From: Haladaptatus sp. DYF46
GTDB lineage: Archaea; Halobacteriota; Halobacteria; Halobacteriales; Haladaptataceae
Assembly (NCBI RefSeq): GCF_021083305.1
Contig: NZ_JAJFAY010000001.1
Span: 1,302,001 to 1,366,000, forward strand
Direction of reading: 5' to 3'
Length of the DNA: 64,000 nt
Below, piece after piece: positions 49,892 through 59,126 of the stretch (its first letter is position 1; each line of letters opens with the position of its first letter). The notes under the pieces are model-generated. The model saw only the letters and a program-made list of their open reading frames with translations. It did no database searches and had not been told where the DNA came from. Made by a program: the position numbers and the translations under genes.

Positions 49892-50860
49892 TCACACCGC
49901 GTGAATCGCGTCCACGAGCGAACATTTCCGGCACATATCCTGCGTCGTGGGCGCGCCACAGCGTTCACACTCGTTGAGTTCGCGTTTGCCCTCGCCCGCG
50001 CCGAACTCTCCCGCGGCGAGTTTGGCGAGTTCTTCGTACCCGGCCATGATGGAGTGGCGCGTTCCGGGGTGGTTTTCCTCCAGCGACAGCATCAACTGCT
50101 GAATCTCGCCGCGATAGGCCTCGCTGGAGTGGGGACACTCCGTGATGTGCGCGGGAAGGTTTTCGAGGTGGGCGTACAGCGCGACTTCCTTTTCGGGCAC
50201 GTCGCGGAGGGGTTTCGCCCGCGGGACGAACTCCTCCTGCTCGCTCCGCTCGTCGAACCCGGCCAGACTCGCATCGAAGTGCTTCGCCACTTGGGCGACG
50301 TCGCCCTCGAGGAAGTTCATCAGCGCCGTTTCGGCCTCGTCGTCCAGGTTGTGTCCGGTGAGGAGTTTGTCCGCACCGTACTCCTCGGCGTACTTCGAGA
50401 GCAGGTCCCGTCGGAAGACGCCGCAGTACGCACACGCGGCCATGTTCTCCGGGTCCTTCTCCACCACGTCATCCATTCGAAGGTCGAACTCCTCCTCGTA
50501 GCTGACGACTTCGTGTCGGATGTCGAGGTCGTCGGTGAGTTCGAGACAGGCGTCGAGACTCTTGTCCCGGTAGCCCTCGATACCCTCGTGAATCGTCAGC
50601 GCGACGAGTTCGATTCGCGGGTCCTCGGCGAACGTGTCGTGGAGGATTTTCGTGAGGACGACGCTGTCCTTGCCGCCCGACAGGCCGACGAGCCATACCT
50701 GTGGGTCGTCCGGTGTCGCCGACGCGGGCAACAGGTCGTCGTCACGGATTCGCCGTCGGAGTCGTTTCTCGACCGACCGACAGAAATGGTCGTCACAGAG
50801 ATGCAGGCCCGAATAGGCCGCGTGCATCACGGCTTCCCGGTCGCACTTATCGCAGTCCAT
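49892..50860 (-). CDS. ncsA: tRNA-2-thiolation protein NcsA
   Basis: 322 residues. The adenylation PP-loop is LVGLSGGKDSVVLTKILHD (SGGKDS, about residue 60). An N-terminal zinc site is MDCDKCDREAVMH with HLCDDHFC, the mid-domain cysteine motif is ENMAACAYCGVFRR, and the C-terminal ribbon is LNECERCGAPTTQDMCRKC. The protein activates U34 of tRNA (Lys, Glu, Gln) for 2-thiolation, with sulfur delivered through ubiquitin-like SAMP2 in haloarchaea. The gene stands alone, converging on ftsZ2. Confidence 0.92.
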   Translation of the reverse strand: MDCDKCDREAVMHAAYSGLHLCDDHFCRSVEKRLRRRIRDDDLLPASATPDDPQVWLVGLSGGKDSVVLTKILHDTFAEDPRIELVALTIHEGIEGYRDKSLDACLELTDDLDIRHEVVSYEEEFDLRMDDVVEKDPENMAACAYCGVFRRDLLSKYAEEYGADKLLTGHNLDDEAETALMNFLEGDVAQVAKHFDASLAGFDERSEQEEFVPRAKPLRDVPEKEVALYAHLENLPAHITECPHSSEAYRGEIQQLMLSLEENHPGTRHSIMAGYEELAKLAAGEFGAGEGKRELNECERCGAPTTQDMCRKCSLVDAIHAV

Positions 50861-51069
50861 TACGTGTCGGTTGCGTCGCGGGGCGTTTCACGGTTTCGCT
50901 CCGTCATAAATCGGATGATGCGATAGCAAATCGCCGTCACCACACCAGCGACACCGTTTTTCCGGCCGTGAAAATCGCTTATTCGGAAATGGAAGTATAT
51001 TTTTAGTTTTTATTTCTAGAAAATAAATATAAATTATTCTTGTTCGAACGTCTGTTTGGGTCAAAACAG
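50861..51069 (+). promoter_or_regulatory. AT-rich divergent intergenic region
   Basis: About 210 bases separating ncsA from the exported protein gene. The part from 50991 to 51040 is strongly AT-rich (for example AGTATATTTTTAG and AAATAAATATAAATTATT). It should contain the promoter of the plus-strand gene that starts at 51070. No repeat is visible. Confidence 0.4.
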
Positions 51070-51969
51070 ATGACCGATACAAACCGCACGGGGACGGACG
51101 CGCGCCTCGACCGCCGTTCATACCTGAAAGCAATCGGAGCGGGCAGTGCTCTCTCGTTCGGGAGTGGCGTTGCTGGCGCGACAGCATCGACGACCGACTA
51201 CATCTACGTCCCACACGGGAAACGAGTACGAAAGGAGAACGTAATCGCCCACGAGGGACCGAACCGAGACGTGTCTCCCGGAGACGTGGCGACGACGCGC
51301 ACACAATCGGAGACGGTTACGACACAGAAACGACCGGTCGTCCCCGACGTGCATCAGTGGCTCGCGTACACCTACGCTGCGTACAACTCCAACGACGGAA
51401 ACGGGTTCAAGCGATATCAGGGATACTTCGTCGTTCCGGAGTCACCGCCCGTTTCGGGGAATGTCAATTTCCTCTTCCCGGCGTTTCAGGACGAAAACGA
51501 TACGACCATCGTGCAACCGGTTCTCCAATGGAACTGGGGTTCGTACACCGATCGCTGGACGTACGCGGCGTGGTGGGGGCCGGACAGCAGCGGGGCGTAC
51601 CACCACGGGCCGGTCATGGCTGCCGACCCCGGCGACGCACTCTTCGGCTACATGAACGTCGACAACTCGAACGGCGGTCAGTGGTACATCGAACTACAGA
51701 ACCAGACGAAAGGAACGTCGTCGGACATCGACACGGATTACCTCACGCTCGATTTCACACACGCGTTCACGACGCTCGAAGTCGCGGGCTACAACTGGGG
51801 AGGCTGTGACCAGCTTCCGGGATACACCACCTTCTACCAGCAGTCATACGAGAACTTTGCGGGACAGGGAGTGACGGTCAACTGGAGCGAAATCGTGAAC
51901 TCGAACGCACAATGCAACGTCAATCCGGAGGTGAGTTCGTCGAGCAAGACGACGATCTATACGTCCTGA
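51070..51969 (+). CDS. Tat-exported protein with eqolisin (glutamic peptidase)-like pattern
   Basis: 299 residues. The Tat signal is RLDRRSYLKAIGAGSALSFG with cleavage near VAGATA. The mature protein contains, in the order of peptidase family G1: YFVVPESPP, VQPVLQWNWG (Gln153), WTYAAWWGPD, MAADPGDALFGYM and QWYIELQNQTKG (Glu208). In scytalidoglutamic peptidase the catalytic dyad is a glutamine in AILQTG and a glutamate in GSATLENLTTG. The same order with Q and E conserved is suggestive. Two cysteines (246, 282) could form a disulfide. The likely location is extracellular. The eqolisin assignment is inference and needs a profile or structure search. It could instead be an unknown beta-sandwich protein. 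Confidence 0.7.
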   Translation: MTDTNRTGTDARLDRRSYLKAIGAGSALSFGSGVAGATASTTDYIYVPHGKRVRKENVIAHEGPNRDVSPGDVATTRTQSETVTTQKRPVVPDVHQWLAYTYAAYNSNDGNGFKRYQGYFVVPESPPVSGNVNFLFPAFQDENDTTIVQPVLQWNWGSYTDRWTYAAWWGPDSSGAYHHGPVMAADPGDALFGYMNVDNSNGGQWYIELQNQTKGTSSDIDTDYLTLDFTHAFTTLEVAGYNWGGCDQLPGYTTFYQQSYENFAGQGVTVNWSEIVNSNAQCNVNPEVSSSSKTTIYTS

Positions 51970-52084
51970 GTTCCGCCGTTTCACCGAACCGACGCGAACC
52001 ATCACGGGTCGGCTGGCGGATGAAGGGCAAAACAGGCAAGTGACTTCGAATGGAAACGGCTAGCCAACGCCACGGGGACGGACA

Positions 52085-52695
52085 ATGACCACCGACACAA
52101 GTCGTGTGGGGGATGTCGGATGCGCAGCCGTCTCCGACGGGGGAACCATGAGATTCGAACGAGAAACCATCGTCATCCAAAGTGGGTGAGCAAGTCGGGA
52201 GCGCACTCGGCGACATCGTACAGCAAGGGGAACCCGCAAGCCAGCAACACCCTGATTCCGAAGGGGGCGAAGGGATGGAACAGCGACGTGTTGCAACCCG
52301 GCCAGTCGTACACGCACACGTTCACGACGAAGGGGACCTACGACTACTACTGTATTCCACACAAATCGCTTGGGATGGTCGCCCGAATCGTCTGCGGAAA
52401 ACCGGGCGGCCCCGCCGAAAGCGGGTCGATTCCGAGTTCCGACGAACCTGACAACGGGATAGTTCCGCCGTCGAGCGCCATCGTGAAGAAGAACTCCATC
52501 TCGTTTCCGTACGTTCCGAATACGGGCCACGGTGGGCCACCCGCCCTGTTTTGGGGCGGCATCGGGATTTTCTCGCTGACGAGCGTCTACCTGTTTTCCG
52601 TCTACGACCGGAAGTCGGGACGCTACGACGATTCGTCCGAAACGGACTTCGAAATCGCATCGGATAGCGAGACGGAAGACACCAGGGACGAGTGA
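52085..52695 (+). pseudogene. Degenerate halocyanin (blue copper protein) with frameshift
   Basis: A halocyanin-like reading starts at ATG 52085 (GGTMRFERETIVIQSG) and hits TGA at 52187-52189. The homology continues in another frame from AAGTGG at 52180: KWVSKSGAHSATSYSKGNPQ, then VLQPGQSYTHTFTTKGTYDY and YCIPHKSLGM, which still carries the copper ligands His, Cys, His and Met. A C-terminal membrane helix follows (LFWGGIGIFSLTSVYLFSVY). A deletion of about 16 bases between two AAGTGGG repeats would explain the frame change. There is also no signal peptide; an in-frame TAG lies just upstream. Without a signal or intact frame it is probably dead. Confidence 0.68.
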
Positions 52696-52841
52696 GCCGC
52701 CAGTAGTTGTCGGCATAACTGATTCATAAGGAGAGCAGATGAGCGGACCGACGACTGCAACGGTTTCGGAGGAACGGCAGGATCCTGTTTCAGAGGATTT
52801 AATACCTGAATAATAATGTGACGGGGAGTTCGCATTCGACT

Positions 52842-54953
52842 ATGGATTCGCCCTCCAACGACGCGCGACGTGATTTTCTCAAACTGACTGGTGCCGCTAT
52901 CGGGGCAACCGGATTCGTCGGGACCGTGACCTCCGAGACGGGAACGACGGCGACAAACCGAGCGTGGCCGACGTTTCAACACGATGCGGGAAACACGGGC
53001 GTCAGTCCCGACGGGACGGACCCCGGTTCGGGCGCGTGGATAGACTGGAGCGAACGGGTGAGCGACCGCCCGCTTCTCTCGCCCACCGTTGCCGGCGGTA
53101 TCGTCTACGTTGGCGACGTCACCGGAAAGTTAATCGCCTTCGACACGGACGACCGGGAGATACGCTGGACGACACACGCGAGGGGATTGGAACACGCACC
53201 GGCCGTCGTCGGGGAGACGGTGTACGCCGTCGGAACCGACCTCGTCGCGCTCTCCGCCGCCGACGGAACCGAACGCTGGCGATTCGAAGTCGGTATTGCC
53301 GAATCGTCCCCCGTGACCGCCGCCGACGGAACCCTGTTCTTCAAAACCAGCGATGTGAACGGGCAGGGGGCCTGCCGGGCGGTCGATGCCGAGACGGGAA
53401 CGGAACGGTGGAACGTCCGTCTTCCAACGGGAAAGGACGCCGAAATCCCGAGCGCCGAGAACGTCCCCCCGGCGGTCGTCGACGGTGTCGCGTACTTCAC
53501 GGACAAGGCGACGGTGTACGCCATCGACGCGGAGTCTGGCACACCCCTGTGGCAAACGGCGGTCGATAGCGTCATCAACCACGCGCCAACCGTCGTCGAC
53601 GGTACCGTCTACGTCAGTGGAACGCGGACGTTCGCGCTCTCGGCCGACGACGGCCATACGGAGTGGAAAACCGACCTCGGCGACTCGGTACGTCTCGACC
53701 AGTCGCCCGCCGTCACCGACGACACCGTCGTCGTCACTGACGGCTCTCGGGCGCGGATTTGGGCGCTCGGAACCGACGACGGGGCGATTCGGTGGACGGT
53801 CGAAGGAAACGGCGGCTCCGCCGGAACCCCCGTCATCGCGGACGGAACGACCTACGTACCCATCGCCGATGACGATGACGGTCTCGTCGCGCTCGACCTG
53901 CACTCGGGCGACCAACGATGGTGGGTGCCGATTCGAAAGCTCGGTAATTCGTCGCTTCCGCCGGCCATAGACGAGGCCATCTACGTGGCCGGACGGGAGG
54001 GATTCCTCTACGCCATCGCCGACCCGGAATGGCTCGACTGGCAAGCCGACCAAATCGGGTCGCTCGCGGTCGGTGAAAACGTCTACGTCTCGAACGGGCG
54101 TGGTCACTTCTCCGCGCTGGACGCGAAAACCGGTTCGAAACGTTGGCGAGGCGAGGCCGACCGGACCCCGGTCACGGCGAACGGGGTGGTCTATGGAACG
54201 GACTGGACCGCCGTCGTCGCCTACTCGCCGAACGGTACCCAGCGGTGGCGCTCCGACCGTTCGAAGAAAATCACCGCCGGACCGGTGGTCACGGACGAAG
54301 TCGCCGTCGTCGGCGGAGACGGGTGGGTGACGGCGCTCGATGCGAGCACCGGCGCGTATCGTTGGACGACAGAGAGTGGCTGCGACGACTTCGGCCCGGT
54401 CGAGACGCTTTCCGTCCACGGGGAAACGGCGTTCGCAGTTGCTGACGGACGCGTCGTGGCTCTCGACTGTGATGGACGGCAATGGTCCGCCGGAAGCGGC
54501 GTCAACACCGTTGCTGTCGACGATGCGGTGTACGTCGGCACGGCGGACAACGAAGTGATCGCCTACGGTTTCGATGGAAGCGAACGATGGCGCGTGGCCC
54601 TCGATAACGGGACGGAAGTGACGAATCTCGTCGCGGACGACGGCCTCTACGCCGTGACGACGGCGGTCACGAGTACCGGAACTGATAGCAGGGAGTGGTT
54701 GGTCTCGCTCGATAACGGCGAGGAAGCGTGGACCTTCCACCCGAAGTTCCTCCCGTTCGGGTCCCTCTGTGAACCCACCGCCGCGGACGACAAGGTGTAC
54801 ATCGGTGCGAGCGACCGCCGCGTTTACGCGCTTGCAGCGACGGATGGGACGGAACAGGAGCGGTTCGAAACCGGCGGTGAAGTCACCTCCGTCGCGATTT
54901 GCGGCGACCGCGTGTACGCGACGAGTGATGGAACCGCCGCGTTCCGGCTGTGA
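52842..54953 (+). CDS. Tat-exported PQQ-like beta-propeller protein
   Basis: 703 residues from MDSPSNDARRDFLKLTGAAI, with a twin-arginine motif (ARRDFLK) and a short hydrophobic core but no lipobox cysteine, so it is probably soluble outside the cell. The rest is long arrays of propeller repeats such as VAGGIVYVGDVTGKLIAFD, VVDGTVYVSGTRTFALSADD and VVTDEVAVVGGDGWVTALD. The length allows two seven- or eight-bladed propellers. It is the third PQQ-like protein of the window. A TATA-like TTTAATA lies about 40 bases before the start. Confidence 0.85.
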   Translation: MDSPSNDARRDFLKLTGAAIGATGFVGTVTSETGTTATNRAWPTFQHDAGNTGVSPDGTDPGSGAWIDWSERVSDRPLLSPTVAGGIVYVGDVTGKLIAFDTDDREIRWTTHARGLEHAPAVVGETVYAVGTDLVALSAADGTERWRFEVGIAESSPVTAADGTLFFKTSDVNGQGACRAVDAETGTERWNVRLPTGKDAEIPSAENVPPAVVDGVAYFTDKATVYAIDAESGTPLWQTAVDSVINHAPTVVDGTVYVSGTRTFALSADDGHTEWKTDLGDSVRLDQSPAVTDDTVVVTDGSRARIWALGTDDGAIRWTVEGNGGSAGTPVIADGTTYVPIADDDDGLVALDLHSGDQRWWVPIRKLGNSSLPPAIDEAIYVAGREGFLYAIADPEWLDWQADQIGSLAVGENVYVSNGRGHFSALDAKTGSKRWRGEADRTPVTANGVVYGTDWTAVVAYSPNGTQRWRSDRSKKITAGPVVTDEVAVVGGDGWVTALDASTGAYRWTTESGCDDFGPVETLSVHGETAFAVADGRVVALDCDGRQWSAGSGVNTVAVDDAVYVGTADNEVIAYGFDGSERWRVALDNGTEVTNLVADDGLYAVTTAVTSTGTDSREWLVSLDNGEEAWTFHPKFLPFGSLCEPTAADDKVYIGASDRRVYALAATDGTEQERFETGGEVTSVAICGDRVYATSDGTAAFRL

Positions 54954-54962
54954 GACTCCCGA

Positions 54963-56108
54963 TTAGGGTGCAGAACAGCGATTCGGCCCCAGTTCGAGTT
55001 CGGTCGCTTCCTCCTCGTCTTCGGGTTCGTCCACGCCGCGATTGATGGCGATAACCGTCTCGTAATTCGGCGGTTTCTCCGGAACGTTTTCCGTGAGATG
55101 GGAGACGAACTCCGCTTCGGACAACTGGAGCACGTCGAGTTCACGCCGCACGTCGCCAATCGTCGACCGAATCGGCGCAGCGGGGTGACCGTGCGCGAAC
55201 TGTCCGTCCTCGGTGACGGTGACGTGACCGGGCAGGACGACGACGCTGTCCGGATCGCTCATCAGCATCTTGTGCAGCGAATCGTACTGCATCTCGGCAC
55301 CTTTTCCGACATCTTCGTCGCCGAACTCCAGTTCGGTTCGTCCGATGGAGTCCACGAACAGGGTATCCCCCGTGAGAACGGCCTCGTCGTTCACGAGATA
55401 GCTCGTGATTTCTGAGGTGTGACCCGGCGTGTAGACGGCCTTGATGTCCACCTCACCGACGCGAACCACCTCGTTCCGACCGATTGCATCGTACTCGTAT
55501 TCGACGCCGCGTTTCCGGGCACGGTCGCCGAGGTGATACGGAACGCCGAGTTCGTCGGCGAGACGGCGACCACCGGAGATGTGGTCGGCGTGGATGTGCG
55601 TATCGAACACGTGCGTGATTTCGTAGCCGTGAGCAGCGGCCGCGTCGCGGAACTCGTCGATATGACGGCTCACGTCGATGGCTGCCGCCTCGCTGTCGCT
55701 TCCGACGAGATAGCCGAGACATCCCTTCGAACGTCGCTGGATTTGTACGAGTTCCGCATCGCCGCTCGTCTCGATGGGAACGCGTTCGTACACTTGGCTC
55801 CACGCTTCCATCCCGCCTTCGACGACTTTTACGTTCTCGAATCCGTGCGCTTCGAGTTCGTCCACGAAGTGCGACGACGAGATACCTTTCGCGCAAATCG
55901 TGAAAACCTCGTCCGTTCCGTCGAGCATCGACGCAACCGCCTCCGCGTCGTCCTCCGAAAGCGATTCCTCCGGGCCGAACGGGACGTTCGTCGCACCGTG
56001 GATGTGCCACGATTCGAAGCTCGATTCCGGTCGCGTGTCGAGGAGGGCGAACTCCTCGTCGGCGTCCTGCTTGTCCGCCAATTCCTCCGGAGTGATGGCT
56101 TCGACCAT
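54963..56108 (-). CDS. Rhodanese/metallo-beta-lactamase fusion (persulfide dioxygenase-type)
   Basis: 381 residues. The N-terminal rhodanese domain (about 1-110) has LLDTRPESSFESWHIHGATN, and the catalytic-cysteine loop reads FTICAKGISSSHFV (ICAKGIS). The MBL-fold domain has the metal-binding THIHADHISGG, followed by GDTLFVDSIGRTEL and LPGHVTV. This is the architecture of persulfide dioxygenase/ETHE1-rhodanese fusions acting in sulfide or thiosulfate metabolism, here inverted with rhodanese first. Start MVEAITPEELADKQ at 56108 was chosen because a TATA-like AATATTTTC lies 25-33 bases upstream. The inverted repeat at 56139-56162 lies in the promoter. Confidence 0.85.
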   Translation of the reverse strand: MVEAITPEELADKQDADEEFALLDTRPESSFESWHIHGATNVPFGPEESLSEDDAEAVASMLDGTDEVFTICAKGISSSHFVDELEAHGFENVKVVEGGMEAWSQVYERVPIETSGDAELVQIQRRSKGCLGYLVGSDSEAAAIDVSRHIDEFRDAAAAHGYEITHVFDTHIHADHISGGRRLADELGVPYHLGDRARKRGVEYEYDAIGRNEVVRVGEVDIKAVYTPGHTSEITSYLVNDEAVLTGDTLFVDSIGRTELEFGDEDVGKGAEMQYDSLHKMLMSDPDSVVVLPGHVTVTEDGQFAHGHPAAPIRSTIGDVRRELDVLQLSEAEFVSHLTENVPEKPPNYETVIAINRGVDEPEDEEEATELELGPNRCSAP

Positions 56109-56138
56109 ACGCGACGGTTGGACATCGACGGTGAAAAT

Positions 56139-56162
56139 ATTGTTGGGTGTTGGGCTAACAAT
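56139..56162. promoter_or_regulatory. Inverted repeat upstream of the rhodanese/MBL gene
   Basis: ATTGTT at 56139-56144 and AACAAT at 56157-56162 are 6-base arms around a 12-base spacer that holds two TTGGG-like direct repeats. The left arm overlaps the upstream edge of the likely TATA box (near 56133-56141). It may be a regulator site, possibly for a sulfur- or redox-sensing repressor. Confidence 0.45.
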
Positions 56163-56263
56163 ACAATACAACGGTGCGGTTGGACGACGAGGGGGAACAT
56201 CTGCCGTTCACCCGTTATCCCGTTCCATCGCACTTATCCACGTCACCCCCGAACCGAACACCG

Positions 56264-56911
56264 ATGGAGCGAAGCGCGGCAATCGAGCGCGTCGAGAAAA
56301 TCGTCGAAACGGTCGAAAACGACACCATGCCGGTCCCCGTCCGGGAGATATGGGTGTACGGGGACGTCGCTCTCGGACTCGACCCCATCGACCGACTCGA
56401 CGTGTACGTGACGAAGGACATCCTCCTCCGCGGTGACGACGCGGACCGCGAGGCGGAGTTCGTCGATTCTCACGGCGTGAAGGGCATCGGGAAAACGGTT
56501 CGGGCGGAGTGGGCCGAGGAACACCCCGACCTGATTCGAGCGAGCGAGAACGGCTACACCGCCCCGGAGAAGTGTCTCGCGGCCCATCTGCTTCCGGACG
56601 ACGAACCCGTTCACCTCGAAGTCTGCAATTCGAGTTTCGAGGACAACGTCACCCAACGTTTGCGCGGGGCGATGGCACGCGAGGCCTACGAGCAAATCCT
56701 CGACCCACGAGGTGTGTGCCTGTGGGTCGACGGCCAGCGAAGCGAGGAAGCGTTCCGCAAACTACGCGAAGGGGAGTTCGCCTTCCCGACGCTCCCGGGC
56801 GCGCTGGAGATGCTCGGAATGGACGAAGGTGAGACCGAGAAAGCAGCACAAGCCGTCGAATCCTACCGACGGCGACAGGAGGGAACGACGGTTCGCGGCG
56901 ACGTCGTGTAG
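56264..56911 (+). CDS. Conserved haloarchaeal protein (DUF7095-like)
   Basis: 215 residues from MERSAAIERVEKIVETVEND. It contains IWVYGDVALGLDPIDRLDVY near residue 30, an alpha/beta pattern ending in a helix-rich C-terminus (KAAQAVESYRRRQEG). It resembles a family I recall as DUF7095 in haloarchaea; no catalytic motif is evident. Two isolated cysteines, no signal and no membrane helix. It is oriented away from the rhodanese/MBL gene. Confidence 0.68.
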   Translation: MERSAAIERVEKIVETVENDTMPVPVREIWVYGDVALGLDPIDRLDVYVTKDILLRGDDADREAEFVDSHGVKGIGKTVRAEWAEEHPDLIRASENGYTAPEKCLAAHLLPDDEPVHLEVCNSSFEDNVTQRLRGAMAREAYEQILDPRGVCLWVDGQRSEEAFRKLREGEFAFPTLPGALEMLGMDEGETEKAAQAVESYRRRQEGTTVRGDVV

Positions 56912-57080
56912 CGACTGGGCAGTGGCGAACAGGTGGCACGGCTTTTGCTTCGCGCGAGGGAGCGCCACACAACCGCCTCGACCGCTCGCGCGACGGAATT
57001 TAGGTCACGCCGGGCTTGGTCTCGGCTTCGTATTTAAAGGCTCGTAGAACGGTCTCCGAAGAACACCTCCATTTCTCAAT

Positions 57081-58172
57081 CTATTTCTCAAACCCGTCCT
57101 CAAACCGGAAGGTTCCGTTTCGCTGGACGACTTCCCCGTCGACTTCGATGAACGAGTCTTCGCTCATGTCCACGATCATATCGACGTGGGTGGCGCTCTC
57201 GTTGAGGGGTTGTCCGTCGGGGACCGTCTCGCCGATGGCTTGCCCGACGGCGAGGTGAATCGTGTCACCCATCTTCTCGTCGAAGAGCATGTTGTATGTG
57301 AACCGGTCGATGTCGCGGTTCATGCCGATTCCGAGTTCGCCGAGTCTGCGCGCACCGTCGTCGGTGTCGAGGACGCCGGCAAGGACCTCCTCGTTCTTCT
57401 CGGCGCTGAAATCGACGACCTCGCCCTCCTCGAACTTCAGCCACACGTTCTCCACGATGTTCCCCTGTCGAACGAGCGGTTTGTCGAACAGTATTTCGCC
57501 CTCGACGGAGTCGGGGACGGGTGCGGTGAACACCTCGCCACCGGGGAGGTTCTTCTCGCCGTAATCGTTGACGGTTTTCATTCCTTCGACGGACATCGCG
57601 AGGTCCGTCGCGTCGCCGGAGACGATGCGTACCTCGTCGGCGGGATCGAGGAGTTCGACCATCCGCTGTTGGTGTTCCCGTTGTTCGTCCCAATCCTTGT
57701 TCACCGCGCGGTAGACAAACGCTTCGTAGGCCTCCGTGCTCATCTCCGCCAATTGGGCATCGCCCGGCGCGGGGAACTGCGTCCCGACCCAGCGTTTTCC
57801 CATTCGTTCCCGCTGGATGGGTGCGTTGGCGCGCGCTCGTGCGGCGGTCTTCTCGGTAGGGACGTCGCTCGTCTCCGCCGTGTTCTCGGATCCTTTGATG
57901 ATGATCACCGCGTCCGTCTCCTCCAAGGCCGCCAACGTGTGGTCGAGGAGTTCGATGTCGTCCGCGTCGCAGTTCCGTAAGAACGCCCGGTCCGCCCGCG
58001 GGCTTCGCATCGAAAGGGACGGTTTGGCTCCCCGTTCCCCGAGTTTTTCGTACAGCGCGACGGCGAGGTCCTCGGCGACGACAGGGGCCTGAATCTCGAC
58101 GGTATCGCCCGTCGAGATGCTCACTGAGTGGTCGACGATGACTTCGGCGTGTTCCCTGATTCGTGGGTCCAT
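57081..58172 (-). CDS. M29-family aminopeptidase (AmpS/thermophilic aminopeptidase type)
   Basis: 363 residues. The M29 pattern is visible: VDHSVSISTGDTVEIQAPVV at the start, then GDATDLAMSVEGMK, PGGEVFTAPVPDSVEGEILF (metal-ligand glutamate), LGELGIGMNRDIDRFTYNML and AVGQAIGETVPDGQP. M29 enzymes are cobalt/zinc exopeptidases, usually dimeric and cytosolic. It lies 39 bases after the methyltransferase on the same strand and is probably co-transcribed. Confidence 0.88.
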   Translation of the reverse strand: MDPRIREHAEVIVDHSVSISTGDTVEIQAPVVAEDLAVALYEKLGERGAKPSLSMRSPRADRAFLRNCDADDIELLDHTLAALEETDAVIIIKGSENTAETSDVPTEKTAARARANAPIQRERMGKRWVGTQFPAPGDAQLAEMSTEAYEAFVYRAVNKDWDEQREHQQRMVELLDPADEVRIVSGDATDLAMSVEGMKTVNDYGEKNLPGGEVFTAPVPDSVEGEILFDKPLVRQGNIVENVWLKFEEGEVVDFSAEKNEEVLAGVLDTDDGARRLGELGIGMNRDIDRFTYNMLFDEKMGDTIHLAVGQAIGETVPDGQPLNESATHVDMIVDMSEDSFIEVDGEVVQRNGTFRFEDGFEK

Positions 58173-58211
58173 GTCGGTTACGAGACGCGTTACCGTGAAA
58201 ACGATTGCAGT

Positions 58212-59003
58212 TTAGATTCGACCGGCGGTGACGTAGAAGGGAACCACTTCGGCGCGTCGATAGTCGTTTTCCTGCATCTGGCTGACGACGGCGTGGCCCA
58301 TCTCGCGCCACTCGGTGCGCAGATCCTCGTACTCGTCAGGCGACAACGGGCCGACGAGCGTGTCCCGTTTGTCGGTCAACGCGTCCGCCGTCGCCTTCCG
58401 CTTCGCGGCTTCGACGTCGCGGGACGAGTACGGCGGTTCGACCGTCTTCGCGTGGTGGTGCGGTTGGGTGGTGATTCCGTCGAGTCCGGCGGCACGGAAA
58501 ACCTCGCGCGTTCCCTCTCCGCCGAGCGTGATGTCTGTATTCGTCCCCGCGACGTACGCCTCGCGCGCCCGTCGGGAGAGGGTTCGTTCCGCCGGAACCG
58601 TCGATTCGACCGACACCGAGGAGTTGTCGGGTTCGATCGCGGCCACGAGGTCCGAGGAGACGCGGGCGAACTCCCGAACCGCCCGAACCGGGTCGGGGAG
58701 GTTGATGAGCAGCGCCTGACAGACCACGAGGTCGAAACAGTCGTCCGGAAACGGCAGGCGATGGGCGTCACCGGCGACGCAGGGGACGAACTCCTCCGCC
58801 ACGGAGAGGAGGCGCGGGTCGGCATCCGTTCCGACGACTTCGCCCGGCGTCTCCTCCGCGAGGACGCGAGCGAGTTCGCCGGTGCCACACCCGATATCCA
58901 GCACTCGCTGCCGGGAATCGAGGTCGAGGTTCGAGAGGGATTCGCGTGAGTCCCACATCCCGTCCCGCGTTCGTCGGAGGTAGTCGGCGGAGAACTCGCG
59001 CAT
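58212..59003 (-). CDS. SAM-dependent class I methyltransferase
   Basis: 263 residues from MREFSADYLRRTRDGMWDSR. The SAM-binding motif I is VLDIGCGTGELARVLAEE, motif II GTDADPRLL, and post-I is DCFDLVVCQALLINLPDPVR. The middle region suits small-molecule or tRNA substrates, but the target cannot be read. Upstream of the M29 gene on the same strand with 39 bases between. Confidence 0.82.
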   Translation of the reverse strand: MREFSADYLRRTRDGMWDSRESLSNLDLDSRQRVLDIGCGTGELARVLAEETPGEVVGTDADPRLLSVAEEFVPCVAGDAHRLPFPDDCFDLVVCQALLINLPDPVRAVREFARVSSDLVAAIEPDNSSVSVESTVPAERTLSRRAREAYVAGTNTDITLGGEGTREVFRAAGLDGITTQPHHHAKTVEPPYSSRDVEAAKRKATADALTDKRDTLVGPLSPDEYEDLRTEWREMGHAVVSQMQENDYRRAEVVPFYVTAGRI

Positions 59004-59126
59004 CGTGGGTCGAATTTTCGCGGGCGGCGTGAAAAGCGAGGCGGTTCGCGGGGGACAGGTCGGAATACGGAACACAATATCCGGGATACCAACGTTGATA
59101 CCACACCCAACGCCTACGAGTAGACA
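59004..59126. other. Divergent intergenic region
   Basis: About 120 bases between the methyltransferase start and the GTG of azlC. ACACAATATCC near 59072-59082 looks TATA-like on the plus strand. No palindrome seen. Confidence 0.35.
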
